DNA of 64,000 nt from Breoghania sp963678585 (GCA_963678585.2 CAXXGA010000001.1:62001-126000), one strand, 5' to 3'; numbered from the stretch's first letter, positions 1 through 8,988 are shown. Notes: a model not told the origin generated them from the letters alone. Program-made: numbers and translations.

Positions 1-2
1 GG

Positions 3-506
3 CTTGGCATCCGTCTGATCCAGCCCACTGGCGACACCCTGCCAGATGGCTTTGAAAGCGGTACGGAGGCCGACTGGCAGGCGCACCGCATCGCTCTCGG
101 CATTCCCGAAGGCGGGCTCGATTTCGAATACGGGCAGACCTTCCCGCATGATGCCGATGTGGACGAGCTTTCCGGCATCGCCTTCGACAAGGGCTGCTAT
201 GTGGGACAGGAAGTCGTCTCGCGCATGCGTCACCGCGGCACGGCCCGCAAACGCATCGTGCGAGTGACGGGACGGGCCGAACTGCCTGCCACCGGGACCG
301 CGATTACGGCAGGCGGCAAACCCGCGGGCACGCTCGGCTCTCATGCAGGATCTGTCGGGCTGGCGCTGGTGCGCATCGACCGGATCGGCAACGCGCTTCG
401 CAACGGAGAACCCATCGAGGCGGATGGGGCGCCCGTTGATCCGGCAATTCCCGACTGGGCTTCCTTCGACTGGCCGACAGACCCTGCCAGCGACAGCGAC
501 GCCTGA
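3..506 (+). CDS. ygfZ: YgfZ/GcvT-domain folate-binding protein, 3' part (5' end outside window)
   Basis: This is the C-terminal 167 residues of a YgfZ (COG0354) protein, a tetrahydrofolate-binding relative of GcvT that supports repair or assembly of certain iron-sulfur enzymes such as MiaB. The reading frame is open from the first bases of the window, so the gene is cut by the window edge and is not a pseudogene. The family signature K-G-C-Y-x-G-Q-E, containing the conserved cysteine, is encoded at about 189-212 and is followed by S-R-M-x-H-R-G. The stop at 504-506 lies 16 bases before the next gene, so the two are probably co-transcribed. The family assignment is secure; the exact substrate is inferred from the family. 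Confidence 0.92.
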   Translation, partial: LGIRLIQPTGDTLPDGFESGTEADWQAHRIALGIPEGGLDFEYGQTFPHDADVDELSGIAFDKGCYVGQEVVSRMRHRGTARKRIVRVTGRAELPATGTAITAGGKPAGTLGSHAGSVGLALVRIDRIGNALRNGEPIEADGAPVDPAIPDWASFDWPTDPASDSDA

Positions 507-522
507 AGGGGAGCGGATACAC

Positions 523-1134
523 ATGGCAGCCGACAAGCCCGGAACCGCCCCGCGCGCATGGCAACGCATGTTGTCGGGACGCAGGCTCGATCTTCTCGAT
601 CCCTCTCCCTTCGACGTCGAAATAGCCGATATCGCCCATGGCCTTGCCCGCGTGGCGCGCTGGAACGGCCAGACGGTGGGCGACAACGCCTTTTCCGTCG
701 CCCAGCACTGTATCGTCGTTGAGGAAATCGCGGTGCGGCTTCAGCCGGGTCTGGAGCCGAAATGGCGGCTCGGCGTGCTGCTGCACGATGCGCCGGAATA
801 TGTCATCGGCGACATGATCTCGCCCTTCAAGACGGTGATGGGCGGGGCCTACAAGGATGTGGAGGCCCGGCTCCAGGCCGCCATCCACATCCGCTTCGGG
901 TTGCCGGACAAGCTGCCGGAAAAGATCAAGAAGCTCGCCAAGCGCGCCGATATCATCTCGGCCTATTACGAGGCGGTGGAACTGGCGGGTTTCGATGAAA
1001 GCGAGGCGGCGCGCCTTTTCGGTCGCCCGCGCGGCTTCACGCCGCTGGGGCTGGAGCCCTGGCCCGCCTCCATCGCGCAGGCGAAGTTCCTTAAGCGCTT
1101 CGAGGAACTGGAAAGCACCCTGGCCGAAAAATAG
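523..1134 (+). CDS. HD-domain hydrolase (YfbR/5'-nucleotidase-like)
   Basis: A 203-residue HD-superfamily metal-dependent phosphohydrolase. The metal-binding pattern is visible: His62 in A-Q-H-C, the His88-Asp89 doublet in L-L-H-D-A-P-E, and Asp143 in K-R-A-D. This spacing is like the YfbR group of 5'-deoxynucleotidases, but the substrate is not shown. The ATG at 523 is chosen because a GGGGAG Shine-Dalgarno lies just upstream (508-513) and it falls directly after ygfZ. A longer in-frame extension into ygfZ is possible on paper but would overlap that gene by more than 150 bases. A strong terminator follows immediately. Confidence 0.85.
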   Translation: MAADKPGTAPRAWQRMLSGRRLDLLDPSPFDVEIADIAHGLARVARWNGQTVGDNAFSVAQHCIVVEEIAVRLQPGLEPKWRLGVLLHDAPEYVIGDMISPFKTVMGGAYKDVEARLQAAIHIRFGLPDKLPEKIKKLAKRADIISAYYEAVELAGFDESEAARLFGRPRGFTPLGLEPWPASIAQAKFLKRFEELESTLAEK

Positions 1135-1136
1135 AA

Positions 1137-1171
1137 AAGGGAGGCGCGACGGCCTCCCTTCCTCGTTTTTT
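1137..1171 (+). terminator. Rho-independent terminator of the ygfZ-HD hydrolase unit
   Basis: A perfect 9-bp stem (1137-1145 pairs with 1152-1160, sequence AAGGGAGGC) with a 6-base loop GCGACG is followed by CCTCG and a run of six T. It begins 3 bases after the HD hydrolase stop codon. Confidence 0.88.
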
Positions 1172-1188
1172 GCAGGCCCGATCCCGCC

Positions 1189-2184
1189 TTAGCTCATCGT
1201 GACGACGAGACGGCCGCGGACCTTGCCGGCCAGAAGCTCTTCCGCCTTGCCGGTGATATCGTCGAAACCGATTTCGGTCGCGACTTCGGTCAGGAGATCC
1301 TTGTCGAGATCGCTCACCAGACGGCCATAGGCCTCGATGCGGCGCTCGATCGGGGCCATGACGGAATCGATGCCGTAAAGCGTGATACCGCGCAGGATGA
1401 AGGGGGCGACGGAGGCCGGAAGGTCGAGGCCCTGCGCCAGCCCGCAACAGGCGACCGAACCGCCATAGCGGGTCTGCGACAGGACGTTGGCGAGCGTGAA
1501 GCTGCCGACCGTATCGACCGCACCGGCCCAGCGTTCCTTGCCAAGCGGGCGTCCGGGCATGGAAAGCTCGTTCCGGTCGATGATTTCCTTTGCACCGAGA
1601 CGCTTCAGATAGACCTCTTCGGAGGCGCGTCCGGTGGAGGCGATCACGTGATAGCCCAGCTTTGAGAGCACGCTGATGGCGACGGAGCCCACGCCACCGG
1701 CAGCCCCTGTGACGAGGATCGGCCCGTCCTCCGGCTTGAGCCCGGAGCGTTCAAGCGCCATGACGCAGAGCATCGCGGTGTAGCCTGCCGTGCCGATCGC
1801 CATGGCCTGCCAACCGCTCAGGCCCTCCGGTTGCGGGATCAGCCATTCCGACTTCAGCCGCGCCATGCCCGCATAAGCGCCCATATGAGTTTCGCCGACG
1901 CCGAAGCCGTTCAGCAGCACCTTGTCGCCGGGCTTGAATTTCGCACTTTCCGAGGAGACCACCTCTCCCGCCAGATCGATGCCGGGGATCATGGGGTATG
2001 TGCGCAGGATCGGGCTCTTGCCGGTGATCGCAAGGGCGTCCTTGTAGTTCACGGTGGTGTATTTCACCCGCACCGTCACGTCGCCCGGCATGAGATCATC
2101 AAGGGTGATGTCCTTGATGATGGCCGGGTTCTGCTGCTTGGCCCCGTCTTCGCGGGTGATCCAGATGGCCTTGAAGCTCTCCAC
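1189..2184 (-). CDS. acuI: Acrylyl-CoA reductase-like MDR oxidoreductase (AcuI/YhdH family)
   Basis: A 331-residue medium-chain, zinc-free quinone-oxidoreductase-type enzyme. Members of the AcuI/YhdH group reduce acryloyl-CoA to propionyl-CoA with NADPH. Visible marks are the N-terminal GroES-like fold with N-Y-K-D-A (about 46-50) and P-G-I-D-L-A-G (67-73), and the Rossmann segment V-T-G-A-A-G-G-V-G-S-V-A (158-169). Length is normal for the family. The start is GTG at 2184, with GGGAG about 10 bases upstream. No DMSP or 3-hydroxypropionate genes are adjacent, so the physiological role (acrylate detoxification or propionate metabolism) is inferred only from the family. Confidence 0.85.
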   Translation of the reverse strand: MESFKAIWITREDGAKQQNPAIIKDITLDDLMPGDVTVRVKYTTVNYKDALAITGKSPILRTYPMIPGIDLAGEVVSSESAKFKPGDKVLLNGFGVGETHMGAYAGMARLKSEWLIPQPEGLSGWQAMAIGTAGYTAMLCVMALERSGLKPEDGPILVTGAAGGVGSVAISVLSKLGYHVIASTGRASEEVYLKRLGAKEIIDRNELSMPGRPLGKERWAGAVDTVGSFTLANVLSQTRYGGSVACCGLAQGLDLPASVAPFILRGITLYGIDSVMAPIERRIEAYGRLVSDLDKDLLTEVATEIGFDDITGKAEELLAGKVRGRLVVTMS

Positions 2185-2335
2185 AGCGCACTCTCCCTGT
2201 TCGTCATGACTTCAAGCAGAAGTTGTCGCAATGTCGGAGGCGCGGGACAAGGGGGAATACTTGCCAAGAAGGTGGACACCGCCGCATCTGCGACAGCGGT
2301 CCGTGTCCGGATCGGCGGATTGCCGCGCGTTTGCG

Positions 2336-3583
2336 CTACCCGGCGGCCTCGATGATCGGTCGGTCGATGGCCTGATCCTTGATCGGCCAGTGGACGGCGG
2401 CGGCGAACAGCCCCAAGGCAACGCTGATCCACCAGACCACGTTGTAGGAACCGGTCGTGTCATAGAGCCGTCCCCCCAGCCAGACGCCGATGAAAGAGCC
2501 GATCTGGTGGGACAGGAAGACGATGCCGAAGAGCATGGCCATGTAGCGCGGCCCGAACATGACGGCGACCAGCCCGGAAGTGGGCGGAACGGTCGCCAGC
2601 CACAGGAGACCGAGCGCGGCGGAGAAGATCAGAACCGTGACGGGAGAGATCGGCGTCAGCACGAAGAAGACGATGAGCGCAGCGCGGGCCACGTAGATCC
2701 ACACCAGCATGATCTGCTTGGGATGGCGCTGGCCGAAGTGGCCCGCCGCCAATGCGCCGATGATGTTGAACAGGCCGATACAGGCAATCGACCAGCCGCC
2801 CCATGAGGGATCGAGACCGCGATCGACCAGATAGGCGGGTAGGTGAACGGTGACGAAGGCGAGGTGGAAGCCGCAGACGAAGAAGCCAGCAACCAACAGA
2901 AGATAGCTGGGATGGCGGAACGCTTCCGACAGCGCCTCCATAATGGTCTGGTCGCGTTGCGACCCCTGCAACGGCTGGGGCGCGGGCTTTCCCTTCAGGG
3001 CCAGCGAGAAGAAGAAGATCAGCACGAACGTGAGAATGCCCAACGTCTGGAGCGCGCCTTGCCAGCCCTGCGTGTCGATGAGGGCCTGACCGAGCGGGGC
3101 AAAGAGGAACTGGCCGAACGAGCCCGCCGCCGTGCCAATACCGAAGGCGATCGAGCGCCGCTCAGGCGAAACGATCCGGCCGAAGGCCGCCAGGACGATG
3201 CCGAAGGAGGAGGCGGAAAGGCCCAGACCGAAAATCGCGCCCGCACTCAGGTGCAACATGAGGGGCGAGGTCGCCAGCGGCATCAGGATCAGGGCGGCGG
3301 CTGTCAGAAGCGCGCCTGCGATGAGCACGCGCGTCGTGCCGAACCGGTCGGCAAAGCCGCCCGCAATCGGCTGTCCGAGCCCCCACAGAAGGTTCTGGAT
3401 GGCGATGGCGAGCGCGAAGGTCTCGCGGCTCCAGCCTCGCATCTCGGTCATGGGCGTGAGGAACAGCCCCATGGAGGACCGCGGCCCGAAAGAGGCCATG
3501 GCGACCAGGCTGCCGCAAACGATGACAAAGGGCACGGCGCGCCAGAATGGCGTGACCGCGGTTTCAGACCTGACGTCAGACAA
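2336..3583 (-). CDS. MFS transporter (12-TM major facilitator)
   Basis: A 415-residue inner-membrane major facilitator superfamily permease. About 12 hydrophobic segments are visible, split by a polar central loop near residues 195-215. The loop between TM2 and TM3 has the MFS motif G-G-F-A-D-R-F-G, and the second half carries matching A-G-H-F-G-Q-R. The sequence resembles the monocarboxylate/oxalate-formate type of MFS, but the substrate cannot be told. The TTG at 3583 is preferred because GGGGAGG lies 7 bases upstream; an ATG at 3646 would add 21 basic residues. The gene stands alone, with a structured leader (3719-3760) between it and the nadA promoter region. Confidence 0.85.
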   Translation of the reverse strand: MSDVRSETAVTPFWRAVPFVIVCGSLVAMASFGPRSSMGLFLTPMTEMRGWSRETFALAIAIQNLLWGLGQPIAGGFADRFGTTRVLIAGALLTAAALILMPLATSPLMLHLSAGAIFGLGLSASSFGIVLAAFGRIVSPERRSIAFGIGTAAGSFGQFLFAPLGQALIDTQGWQGALQTLGILTFVLIFFFSLALKGKPAPQPLQGSQRDQTIMEALSEAFRHPSYLLLVAGFFVCGFHLAFVTVHLPAYLVDRGLDPSWGGWSIACIGLFNIIGALAAGHFGQRHPKQIMLVWIYVARAALIVFFVLTPISPVTVLIFSAALGLLWLATVPPTSGLVAVMFGPRYMAMLFGIVFLSHQIGSFIGVWLGGRLYDTTGSYNVVWWISVALGLFAAAVHWPIKDQAIDRPIIEAAG

Positions 3584-3718
3584 GGCTTGTCCTCCCCTGC
3601 CGGATTTCCTCCGGGAACGAAGCCGGATCATCCTCGCGCTCCGCAAATCTTTTCGTTTTCACCGCCAGCCCCTCGGGCGGCGGATGCATACAGCCGTCCA
3701 TCCTTGCGCACGGAAAGC

Positions 3719-3760
3719 CCGCATCCGTACGGATGCGGCGGGTTTGCAGAGCCGCAAACC
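3719..3760 (-). promoter_or_regulatory. Two adjacent perfect inverted repeats in the MFS gene leader
   Basis: A 20-bp perfect palindrome with core GCATCCGTACGGATGC occupies 3719-3738. Two bases further on, GGTTTGC (3741-3747) and GCAAACC (3754-3760) form a 7-bp stem with a 6-base loop. Both lie 135-180 bases upstream of the chosen MFS start. They could be operators for a dimeric regulator or a structured mRNA leader; the sequence does not decide between these. Confidence 0.45.
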
Positions 3761-4021
3761 TGATACGTTCGGCTCTCGTCTATAGGCCCGGCCGCGCCAC
3801 TCGATAAGTCAAAAGTTTTCATGGCGGATATCAAACAACAGAATGAATGCACATCGCAGAGCACTTCATGTCTATGTTTCGCTGACAAATCAGTGGGCTT
3901 TTGGCCGCTACGGCACCCATGCCACACGACTGAAATATCGCAGGAACACCTGCAAATATTACGCTTCCAACCGGCATGCACAAAATCCGTGCTGGCTTTC
4001 CGGGGTGCGAGCTCCTATATA

Positions 4022-4039
4022 AGGCTCGAACTGAGCATA
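4022..4039 (+). promoter_or_regulatory. Candidate operator upstream of nadA
   Basis: An inverted repeat GGCTC-GAAC-TGAGC with AT-rich flanks lies about 90 bases before the nadA ATG; a second copy of the right half, TGAGTATA, occurs at 4097-4104 close to the start (compare TGAGCATA at 4032-4039). In Rhizobiales nadABC is known to be repressed by NadQ. I do not remember that consensus well enough to claim a match, so this is an inference from position and symmetry only. Confidence 0.35.
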
Positions 4040-4124
4040 AGTCAGATACAAGCCGGCTCGCTGCCGGCTATTCGAATCCGCACCTTTTGCTCTTTCTGAG
4101 TATATTCGATAGGGGAGCCCCCTC

Positions 4125-5204
4125 ATGCCGACCTCAGCGCAAGCCAGAAAGCCCGCATTTGCGGAGACGGACACGTCCCACAAGCACCGCTTTCCCGCCA
4201 TCGCGATGCCCGACCTCTCCTATACGCCGGAGGTGGCGGAAGAAACCGCGGCGGCCTACGAGAAGGTCAGCCACATCATTCCCGCCATCGAGTGGCCGGC
4301 CTATGCGCCCTATGTGAAGGCGATCAACGACCTCAAGAAAGAACGCAACGCGGTTATCCTGGCGCACAACTACATGACGCCGGAGATCTATCACGGGGTG
4401 GCCGATATCGTGGGCGACAGCCTGCAGCTGGCCAAGGAAGCCGCACGCTCCGAGGCCGATGTCATTGTCCAGTGCGGCGTGCACTTCATGGCCGAGACGT
4501 CGAAGATCCTGAACCCGGACAAGACCATCCTGATGCCGGACATGGGGGCCGGTTGTTCGCTGGCGGAATCGATCACGGCCGCCGATGTGCGCGGTCTTCG
4601 CGAAAAGCACCCCGGCGTGCCCATCGTGACCTACGTGAACACATCGGCCGAGGTGAAGGCGGAATGCGATATCTGCTGTACCTCCTCCAACGCGCTTCAG
4701 ATCGTTGAATCGCTGGGCGCGCCGCGTGTGCTGCTGATCCCCGACCGGTATCTCGCGGCCAATGTGGCGCTTCAGACCGATGTGGAGATCCTGACATGGG
4801 AGGGCGCCTGCGTCGTCCACCAGCGTTTCACCGGCGAAGAGATGCGCGAATACCGCGAGAGCGTGCCGGGCGTGAAGATTGTCGCCCATCCGGAATGCCC
4901 GACCGACGTGACGGCGGAGGCCGATTACACCGGCTCGACCGCGGGCATGATCACATGGGTGCAGAAGAACAAGCCGGAGAAGGTGCTGCTCGTCACCGAA
5001 TGCTCCATGGCCGACAACATCGCGGTGGAAACGCCGGGCGTCGACTATGTGCGACCCTGCAACCTGTGCCCCTACATGAAGATGATCACCCTGCCGAAGA
5101 TCCTCGAAAGCCTCGTGCACATGCGTGACGAGGTGGTCGTCGATCCGCAGGTTGCGGAACGCGCGCGCAGCGCCGTGGAACGGATGATCAACCTGAAAGG
5201 CTGA
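4125..5204 (+). CDS. nadA: Quinolinate synthase A
   Basis: This 359-residue cytoplasmic 4Fe-4S enzyme condenses iminoaspartate with dihydroxyacetone phosphate to quinolinate, the second step of de novo NAD synthesis. The three cluster-ligand regions are visible: Cys117 in V-Q-C-G-V-H, the E-C-D-I-C-C-T-S-S-N-A segment (180-190), and P-C-N-L-C-P-Y-M (311-318). H-N-Y-M (81-84) and the M-P-D-M-G-A-G-C segment are also family hallmarks. The start at 4125 has AGGGGAG about 10 bases upstream. It is the first gene of nadABC; nadB begins about 40-55 bases downstream. Confidence 0.97.
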   Translation: MPTSAQARKPAFAETDTSHKHRFPAIAMPDLSYTPEVAEETAAAYEKVSHIIPAIEWPAYAPYVKAINDLKKERNAVILAHNYMTPEIYHGVADIVGDSLQLAKEAARSEADVIVQCGVHFMAETSKILNPDKTILMPDMGAGCSLAESITAADVRGLREKHPGVPIVTYVNTSAEVKAECDICCTSSNALQIVESLGAPRVLLIPDRYLAANVALQTDVEILTWEGACVVHQRFTGEEMREYRESVPGVKIVAHPECPTDVTAEADYTGSTAGMITWVQKNKPEKVLLVTECSMADNIAVETPGVDYVRPCNLCPYMKMITLPKILESLVHMRDEVVVDPQVAERARSAVERMINLKG

Positions 5205-5260
5205 GACCGGAACGGCCCCGCCTCGCCTTCTCCCGCATTTGCGACATGGGATACGCTGCC

Positions 5261-6943
5261 ATGACATTCGCCCAGCTCGCCACCCTTCGGGCCCGCGAAG
5301 GCTCCGACATCGCACCTGCCGGCAATGAGCCGGAGGACGTCGTCATCCTCGGCGGCGGCCTTGCCGGGCTCTTCACCGCACTGAAGCTTGCGCCGCGCCG
5401 GGTGACCGTGCTTGCCGCAGCGCCGCTTGGCGAAGGCGCGTCCTCGGTGTGGGCCCAAGGCGGGATCGCGGCCAGCGTCAGCGAAGGCGACACGTTCGAG
5501 CTTCATGCCGCAGACACCATCGCCGCCGGGGCGGGCCTGTGCGACGAAGCCATCGTGCGCGGCGTTACATACGAGGGTCCGGGGCGGATTTCCGATCTTC
5601 TAGCCTATGGCGCGCCGTTCGACCGCGATCTGGAAGGCCATCTGAGCCTGTCGCGCGAGGCCGCCCATTCTCGCGCCCGTGTCGTGCGCGTCGGCGGGGA
5701 CACGGCGGGCCGCGCCGTCATGCAGGCGCTTATCGCCACCGTGCGCAAGACGCCTTCCATTCGCGTGCTGGAAGGCTTCGTCGGCGAAAGCCTGATGCGG
5801 AAGGGGAACCGGGTTACCGGTATCATAGCCCGGCGCAAGGCCGACGGCCTGCGCCTGTCCTTTGCCGCGCGCAACGTCGTTCTGGCTTCCGGCGGTGCGG
5901 GCCACCTTTACGAGGTGACGACCAACCCGTGCGAAGCCGCAGCACAGGGTCTCGCCATGGCGGCGCGCGCGGGCGCCGTCATCGCGGATGCGGAATTCAT
6001 CCAGTTCCACCCCACGGCCATCGATATCGGCCTAGACCCGGCGCCGCTGGCAACCGAAGCGCTTCGCGGCGAAGGCGCGATCCTCGTGAACCTCGCGGGC
6101 GAGCGCTTCATGGAGAAGGTCCACCCGCTGAAGGAACTTGCCCCGCGCGATGTGGTCGCCCGCGCGATCCATCGCGAAGTGACGGCCGGACGCGGGGCCT
6201 TTCTCGATGCGCGCGCCTGTGTCGGCACGGAGTTTCCCGAAAGATTCCCGACCGTTTACGCCGCCTGCATGGGGGCGGGCATCGATCCGGTCAGCCAGCC
6301 GATCCCGGTTCGCCCGGCGGCCCATTATCACATGGGCGGCGTCTGGACAGATGCGCGAGGGCGCACCTCTCTTCCCGGATTGTGGGCGGCAGGCGAGGTT
6401 GCCTCCACCGGTTTGCATGGCGCGAACCGACTCGCTTCCAACTCGCTTCTCGAAGCGGCGGTTTTTGCGGATCGGATTGCGAGCGAGATTTCCGGAACGC
6501 TCCTGCCGGGCGGGTTCGAAGACTGGCAGCCCTTGCCCGACATGGTGACGCCCGCCAACCCGCAGCGCAGCGACAGCCTGACCGTCGCACGGCTGCGCAA
6601 GCTCATGGCGACGAAGGTCGGCGTGGTGCGGGACGGCGCGGGCCTGAAGGAGGCGCTTGCCGAACTCGCCACGCTTTCCATCGAATGCGACGGTATCGAC
6701 TGCGCCAACATGCTGGTTGCCGCCCGCATGATTACGGCGGCAGCGCTGGCGCGCGAGGAAAGTCGCGGCGGACATTGCCGGAGCGATTGTCCGACCGCCA
6801 GCCCCGCTTTCGCAAGGCGAAGCCTGATGACGCTTGAAGAAGTCGACACCATCATCCGCAAGGCATTGACCGGAAACGCGCCATCTGTCCCTGAAACTGA
6901 AACCACGGACCAAGTCGCCCCCACGATGGAGCATGCCCGATGA
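5261..6943 (+). CDS. nadB: L-aspartate oxidase
   Basis: This flavoprotein, about 560 residues long, oxidises L-aspartate to iminoaspartate, which NadA consumes. The FAD-binding G-G-G-L-A-G motif sits at residues 31-36. Further family marks are G-A-S-S-V-W-A-Q-G-G-I, H-P-T-A, L-R-G-E-G-A, and H-G-A-N-R-L-A-S-N-S-L-L-E-A near the C-terminal part of the FAD domain. It is of the fumarate reductase/succinate dehydrogenase flavoprotein fold. An alternative ATG lies 15 bases upstream (5246) without a good ribosome site. The last codons overlap nadC by 4 bases (ATGA), indicating translational coupling. Confidence 0.96.
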   Translation: MTFAQLATLRAREGSDIAPAGNEPEDVVILGGGLAGLFTALKLAPRRVTVLAAAPLGEGASSVWAQGGIAASVSEGDTFELHAADTIAAGAGLCDEAIVRGVTYEGPGRISDLLAYGAPFDRDLEGHLSLSREAAHSRARVVRVGGDTAGRAVMQALIATVRKTPSIRVLEGFVGESLMRKGNRVTGIIARRKADGLRLSFAARNVVLASGGAGHLYEVTTNPCEAAAQGLAMAARAGAVIADAEFIQFHPTAIDIGLDPAPLATEALRGEGAILVNLAGERFMEKVHPLKELAPRDVVARAIHREVTAGRGAFLDARACVGTEFPERFPTVYAACMGAGIDPVSQPIPVRPAAHYHMGGVWTDARGRTSLPGLWAAGEVASTGLHGANRLASNSLLEAAVFADRIASEISGTLLPGGFEDWQPLPDMVTPANPQRSDSLTVARLRKLMATKVGVVRDGAGLKEALAELATLSIECDGIDCANMLVAARMITAAALAREESRGGHCRSDCPTASPAFARRSLMTLEEVDTIIRKALTGNAPSVPETETTDQVAPTMEHAR

Positions 6944-7800
6944 CTGTCACCTTGTCCGAACTCCCCCGCCTGATGATCGACGGTGCGGTAAAGGCGGCGC
7001 TCCTTGAAGATTGGGGCCGTGCCGGAGACATCACCTCGCAGGCCACCATTCCCGCCGATACGAAGGCCCGCGCTGTGATCGTCTCGCGCAAGAAAGGGCG
7101 GCTTTCCGGCCTTGGCTTCGTGGAGAGCGCCTGCCGCCAGACCGACGCCGCAATCAAGGTGGAAGCGCTTGCAAACGACGGCGCGATCCTTGAACCGGGC
7201 GCGCTGGTCGCGCGCATTGAGGGACCGGCCCGCTCGGTCCTCGCTTCAGAGCGGGTCGGGCTGAACTATCTCGGCCATTTGAGCGGCATTGCCACCGCAA
7301 CCGCGCAATTCGTGGAGCGCGTCGCCCATACGCGCGCCTCCATCGTGTGCACCCGCAAGACCACACCCGGCCTTCGCGCCTTCGAGAAATACGCGGTCAG
7401 GTGCGGGGGTGGCTCCAATCACCGCTTCGGGCTCGATGATGCGGTGCTGATCAAGGACAACCACATTGCACTGGCCGGCGGCGTCGCGCTGGCCATTGAG
7501 CGGGCCCGTGCCCATATCGGACATCTGGTGAAAGTGGAAGTGGAGGTCGACACCCTCGATCAGCTTCGCGAAGCCATGGACGCAAGGCCGGACGTGGTGC
7601 TTCTGGACAATATGGGGCCAGAAACGCTTCGAACCGCCATCGACATCATCGACGGGAGGGCGTTGAGCGAAGCCTCGGGCGGGATCGATCTGGAGACGGT
7701 GCAGGCCATCGCGGAAGCGGGTGTGGATCTTATTTCCACCGGCTGGATCACCCATTCCGCGCCGACGCTGGATCTCGGGCTCGATATCGAAATCGTTTGA
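6940..7800 (+). CDS. nadC: Nicotinate-nucleotide pyrophosphorylase (quinolinate phosphoribosyltransferase)
   Basis: A 286-residue enzyme that converts quinolinate and PRPP to nicotinate mononucleotide, the third step of de novo NAD synthesis. Typical motifs are C-T-R-K-T-T-P-G-L-R (137-146), the G-G-G-S-N-H-R segment (156-162), I-K-D-N-H (171-175), V-E-V-E-V-D and L-L-D-N-M. The start overlaps the nadB stop in ATGA. Directly after the stop a short GCCCC/GGGGC hairpin (7801-7816) may weakly terminate the operon; the next gene is convergent, 30 bases away. Confidence 0.97.
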   Translation: MTVTLSELPRLMIDGAVKAALLEDWGRAGDITSQATIPADTKARAVIVSRKKGRLSGLGFVESACRQTDAAIKVEALANDGAILEPGALVARIEGPARSVLASERVGLNYLGHLSGIATATAQFVERVAHTRASIVCTRKTTPGLRAFEKYAVRCGGGSNHRFGLDDAVLIKDNHIALAGGVALAIERARAHIGHLVKVEVEVDTLDQLREAMDARPDVVLLDNMGPETLRTAIDIIDGRALSEASGGIDLETVQAIAEAGVDLISTGWITHSAPTLDLGLDIEIV

Positions 7801-7830
7801 GCCCCTCGCTTGGGGCCCCTCGCCAGAACC

Positions 7831-8988
7831 TCAGGCCGCGACCAGCGTCATCTCAAAATGGCAGACACGGTTTCGACCGTTCTGCTTCGCTTGATAAAGC
7901 GCAGTATCGGCCCCGCTCAACATCACTTCGATGTTGCGGGGCTCGTCGGGCGGGCTGCCGCACACACCGGCACTGACCGTGCAACGGACCTGCTCCCCGT
8001 CACATGCGAGCTTCTGCTTGGCAAAGCGCAACCGGATACGGTTGGCGACAACGATAGCGCGTTCGACTGTACAATCCTCCAGAACGACCGCAAATTCCTC
8101 CCCGCCGATACGCGCCACCACATCCTGATTGCGCAGGCTGGCGCTGCAGACGGAAGCGAAACTGCGCAGAACCTGATCGCCGAAGGCATGGCCGCAGCGG
8201 TCGTTCACGACCTTGAAGAAATCGAGATCGAAGATGACGACCACCGTATCGCCCTTCGGCTCTCTCTTTTGCGAAAAATCATCGAAGGCACGCCGGTTGA
8301 GCACACCGGTCAGACCGTCCGTGCGGGCCTCGACCGTACGATCTCGCACGACGCGTTCCTGATTTACCGCCAGTGACAGGCCGCCGATGGCCGTGATGCA
8401 GATAATGCAGATGATCATCTGGAGCGTCTCCGCCCAGTTGTTCGGCGCACGGTCCATGTAGAGGGGGGTCTCAATGGCAAGCGGGATGATGCACAGCGCG
8501 AAAGAAAAACCGACAAGTAGATAAAGCGCCGTCAGCCACTTCAGGGAATAGAGCCGTTCGGATCGGGCGGACCAGTATTCCCAGGCCGAGGCAAAGAGCA
8601 GCACCATGGCCAGTGCGTTCGACAGGATCACCATCAGCCCGACAAGGCCGCCAAGCTGCAGCCACCACTGAGACACGACCACCACCGTGGCCAGGGCGAG
8701 CGTTTGGCGCACCGGCACCGTGTCGCTTCGAAACTGCCGGGCCGCGGACCAGCACAACACGAATCCGAGCACAATGCCGGTCGTGCCGATCGCTGCGGGA
8801 ACCCGATCCGGCATGGCGGCATAAAGGCCGTAGAAGATGGACCCCAGAAACAGCACGAATGCGGAGATCGACCAGGTCAGCAGAAAGGCGTCACGCCGAT
8901 ACGCGATCCATGACACGGCAAGTGTCATACACGTGGCAATGCAACTGACCGAAACGGCCATAAGCAAGGAGTTGTATTCCAACGGCAT
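7831..8988 (-). CDS. Membrane diguanylate cyclase (GGDEF)
   Basis: A 385-residue protein with about six hydrophobic segments in residues 1-210 and a C-terminal GGDEF domain (about 220-380). The active-site motif is intact as G-G-E-E-F (295-299). An RxxD inhibitory site, R-N-Q-D (286-289), lies exactly five residues before it, so product inhibition by c-di-GMP is expected. D-L-D-F-F-K-V-V-N-D carries the metal-binding Asp. The N-terminal membrane region is not a named sensor family that I recognise; it is probably a membrane signal input module. The gene is monocistronic, convergent with nadABC. Catalytic activity is inferred from the intact motifs. Confidence 0.9.
   Translation of the reverse strand: MPLEYNSLLMAVSVSCIATCMTLAVSWIAYRRDAFLLTWSISAFVLFLGSIFYGLYAAMPDRVPAAIGTTGIVLGFVLCWSAARQFRSDTVPVRQTLALATVVVVSQWWLQLGGLVGLMVILSNALAMVLLFASAWEYWSARSERLYSLKWLTALYLLVGFSFALCIIPLAIETPLYMDRAPNNWAETLQMIICIICITAIGGLSLAVNQERVVRDRTVEARTDGLTGVLNRRAFDDFSQKREPKGDTVVVIFDLDFFKVVNDRCGHAFGDQVLRSFASVCSASLRNQDVVARIGGEEFAVVLEDCTVERAIVVANRIRLRFAKQKLACDGEQVRCTVSAGVCGSPPDEPRNIEVMLSGADTALYQAKQNGRNRVCHFEMTLVAA

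Larger units (their letters stand above)
3584..4124. other. Intergenic region between MFS gene and nadA
   Basis: This 541-bp non-coding stretch separates divergent genes. It holds the MFS leader with two perfect inverted repeats (3719-3738 and 3741-3760), a comparatively AT-rich middle part (about 3800-3960), and the nadA promoter region with GAGC-centred repeats (about 4028-4039). Small open frames here (for example 3821-4099) show no family features and are judged chance. Confidence 0.6.

Noticed and set aside
1..158. Possible pseudogene at the left edge (ygfZ without a start)
   Set aside because: The frame is open to the first bases of the window and keeps family motifs; it is cut by the window, not by mutation.
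3821..4099. 92-residue frame in the nadA upstream region
   Set aside because: No ribosome site, no family similarity and it covers the nadA promoter.
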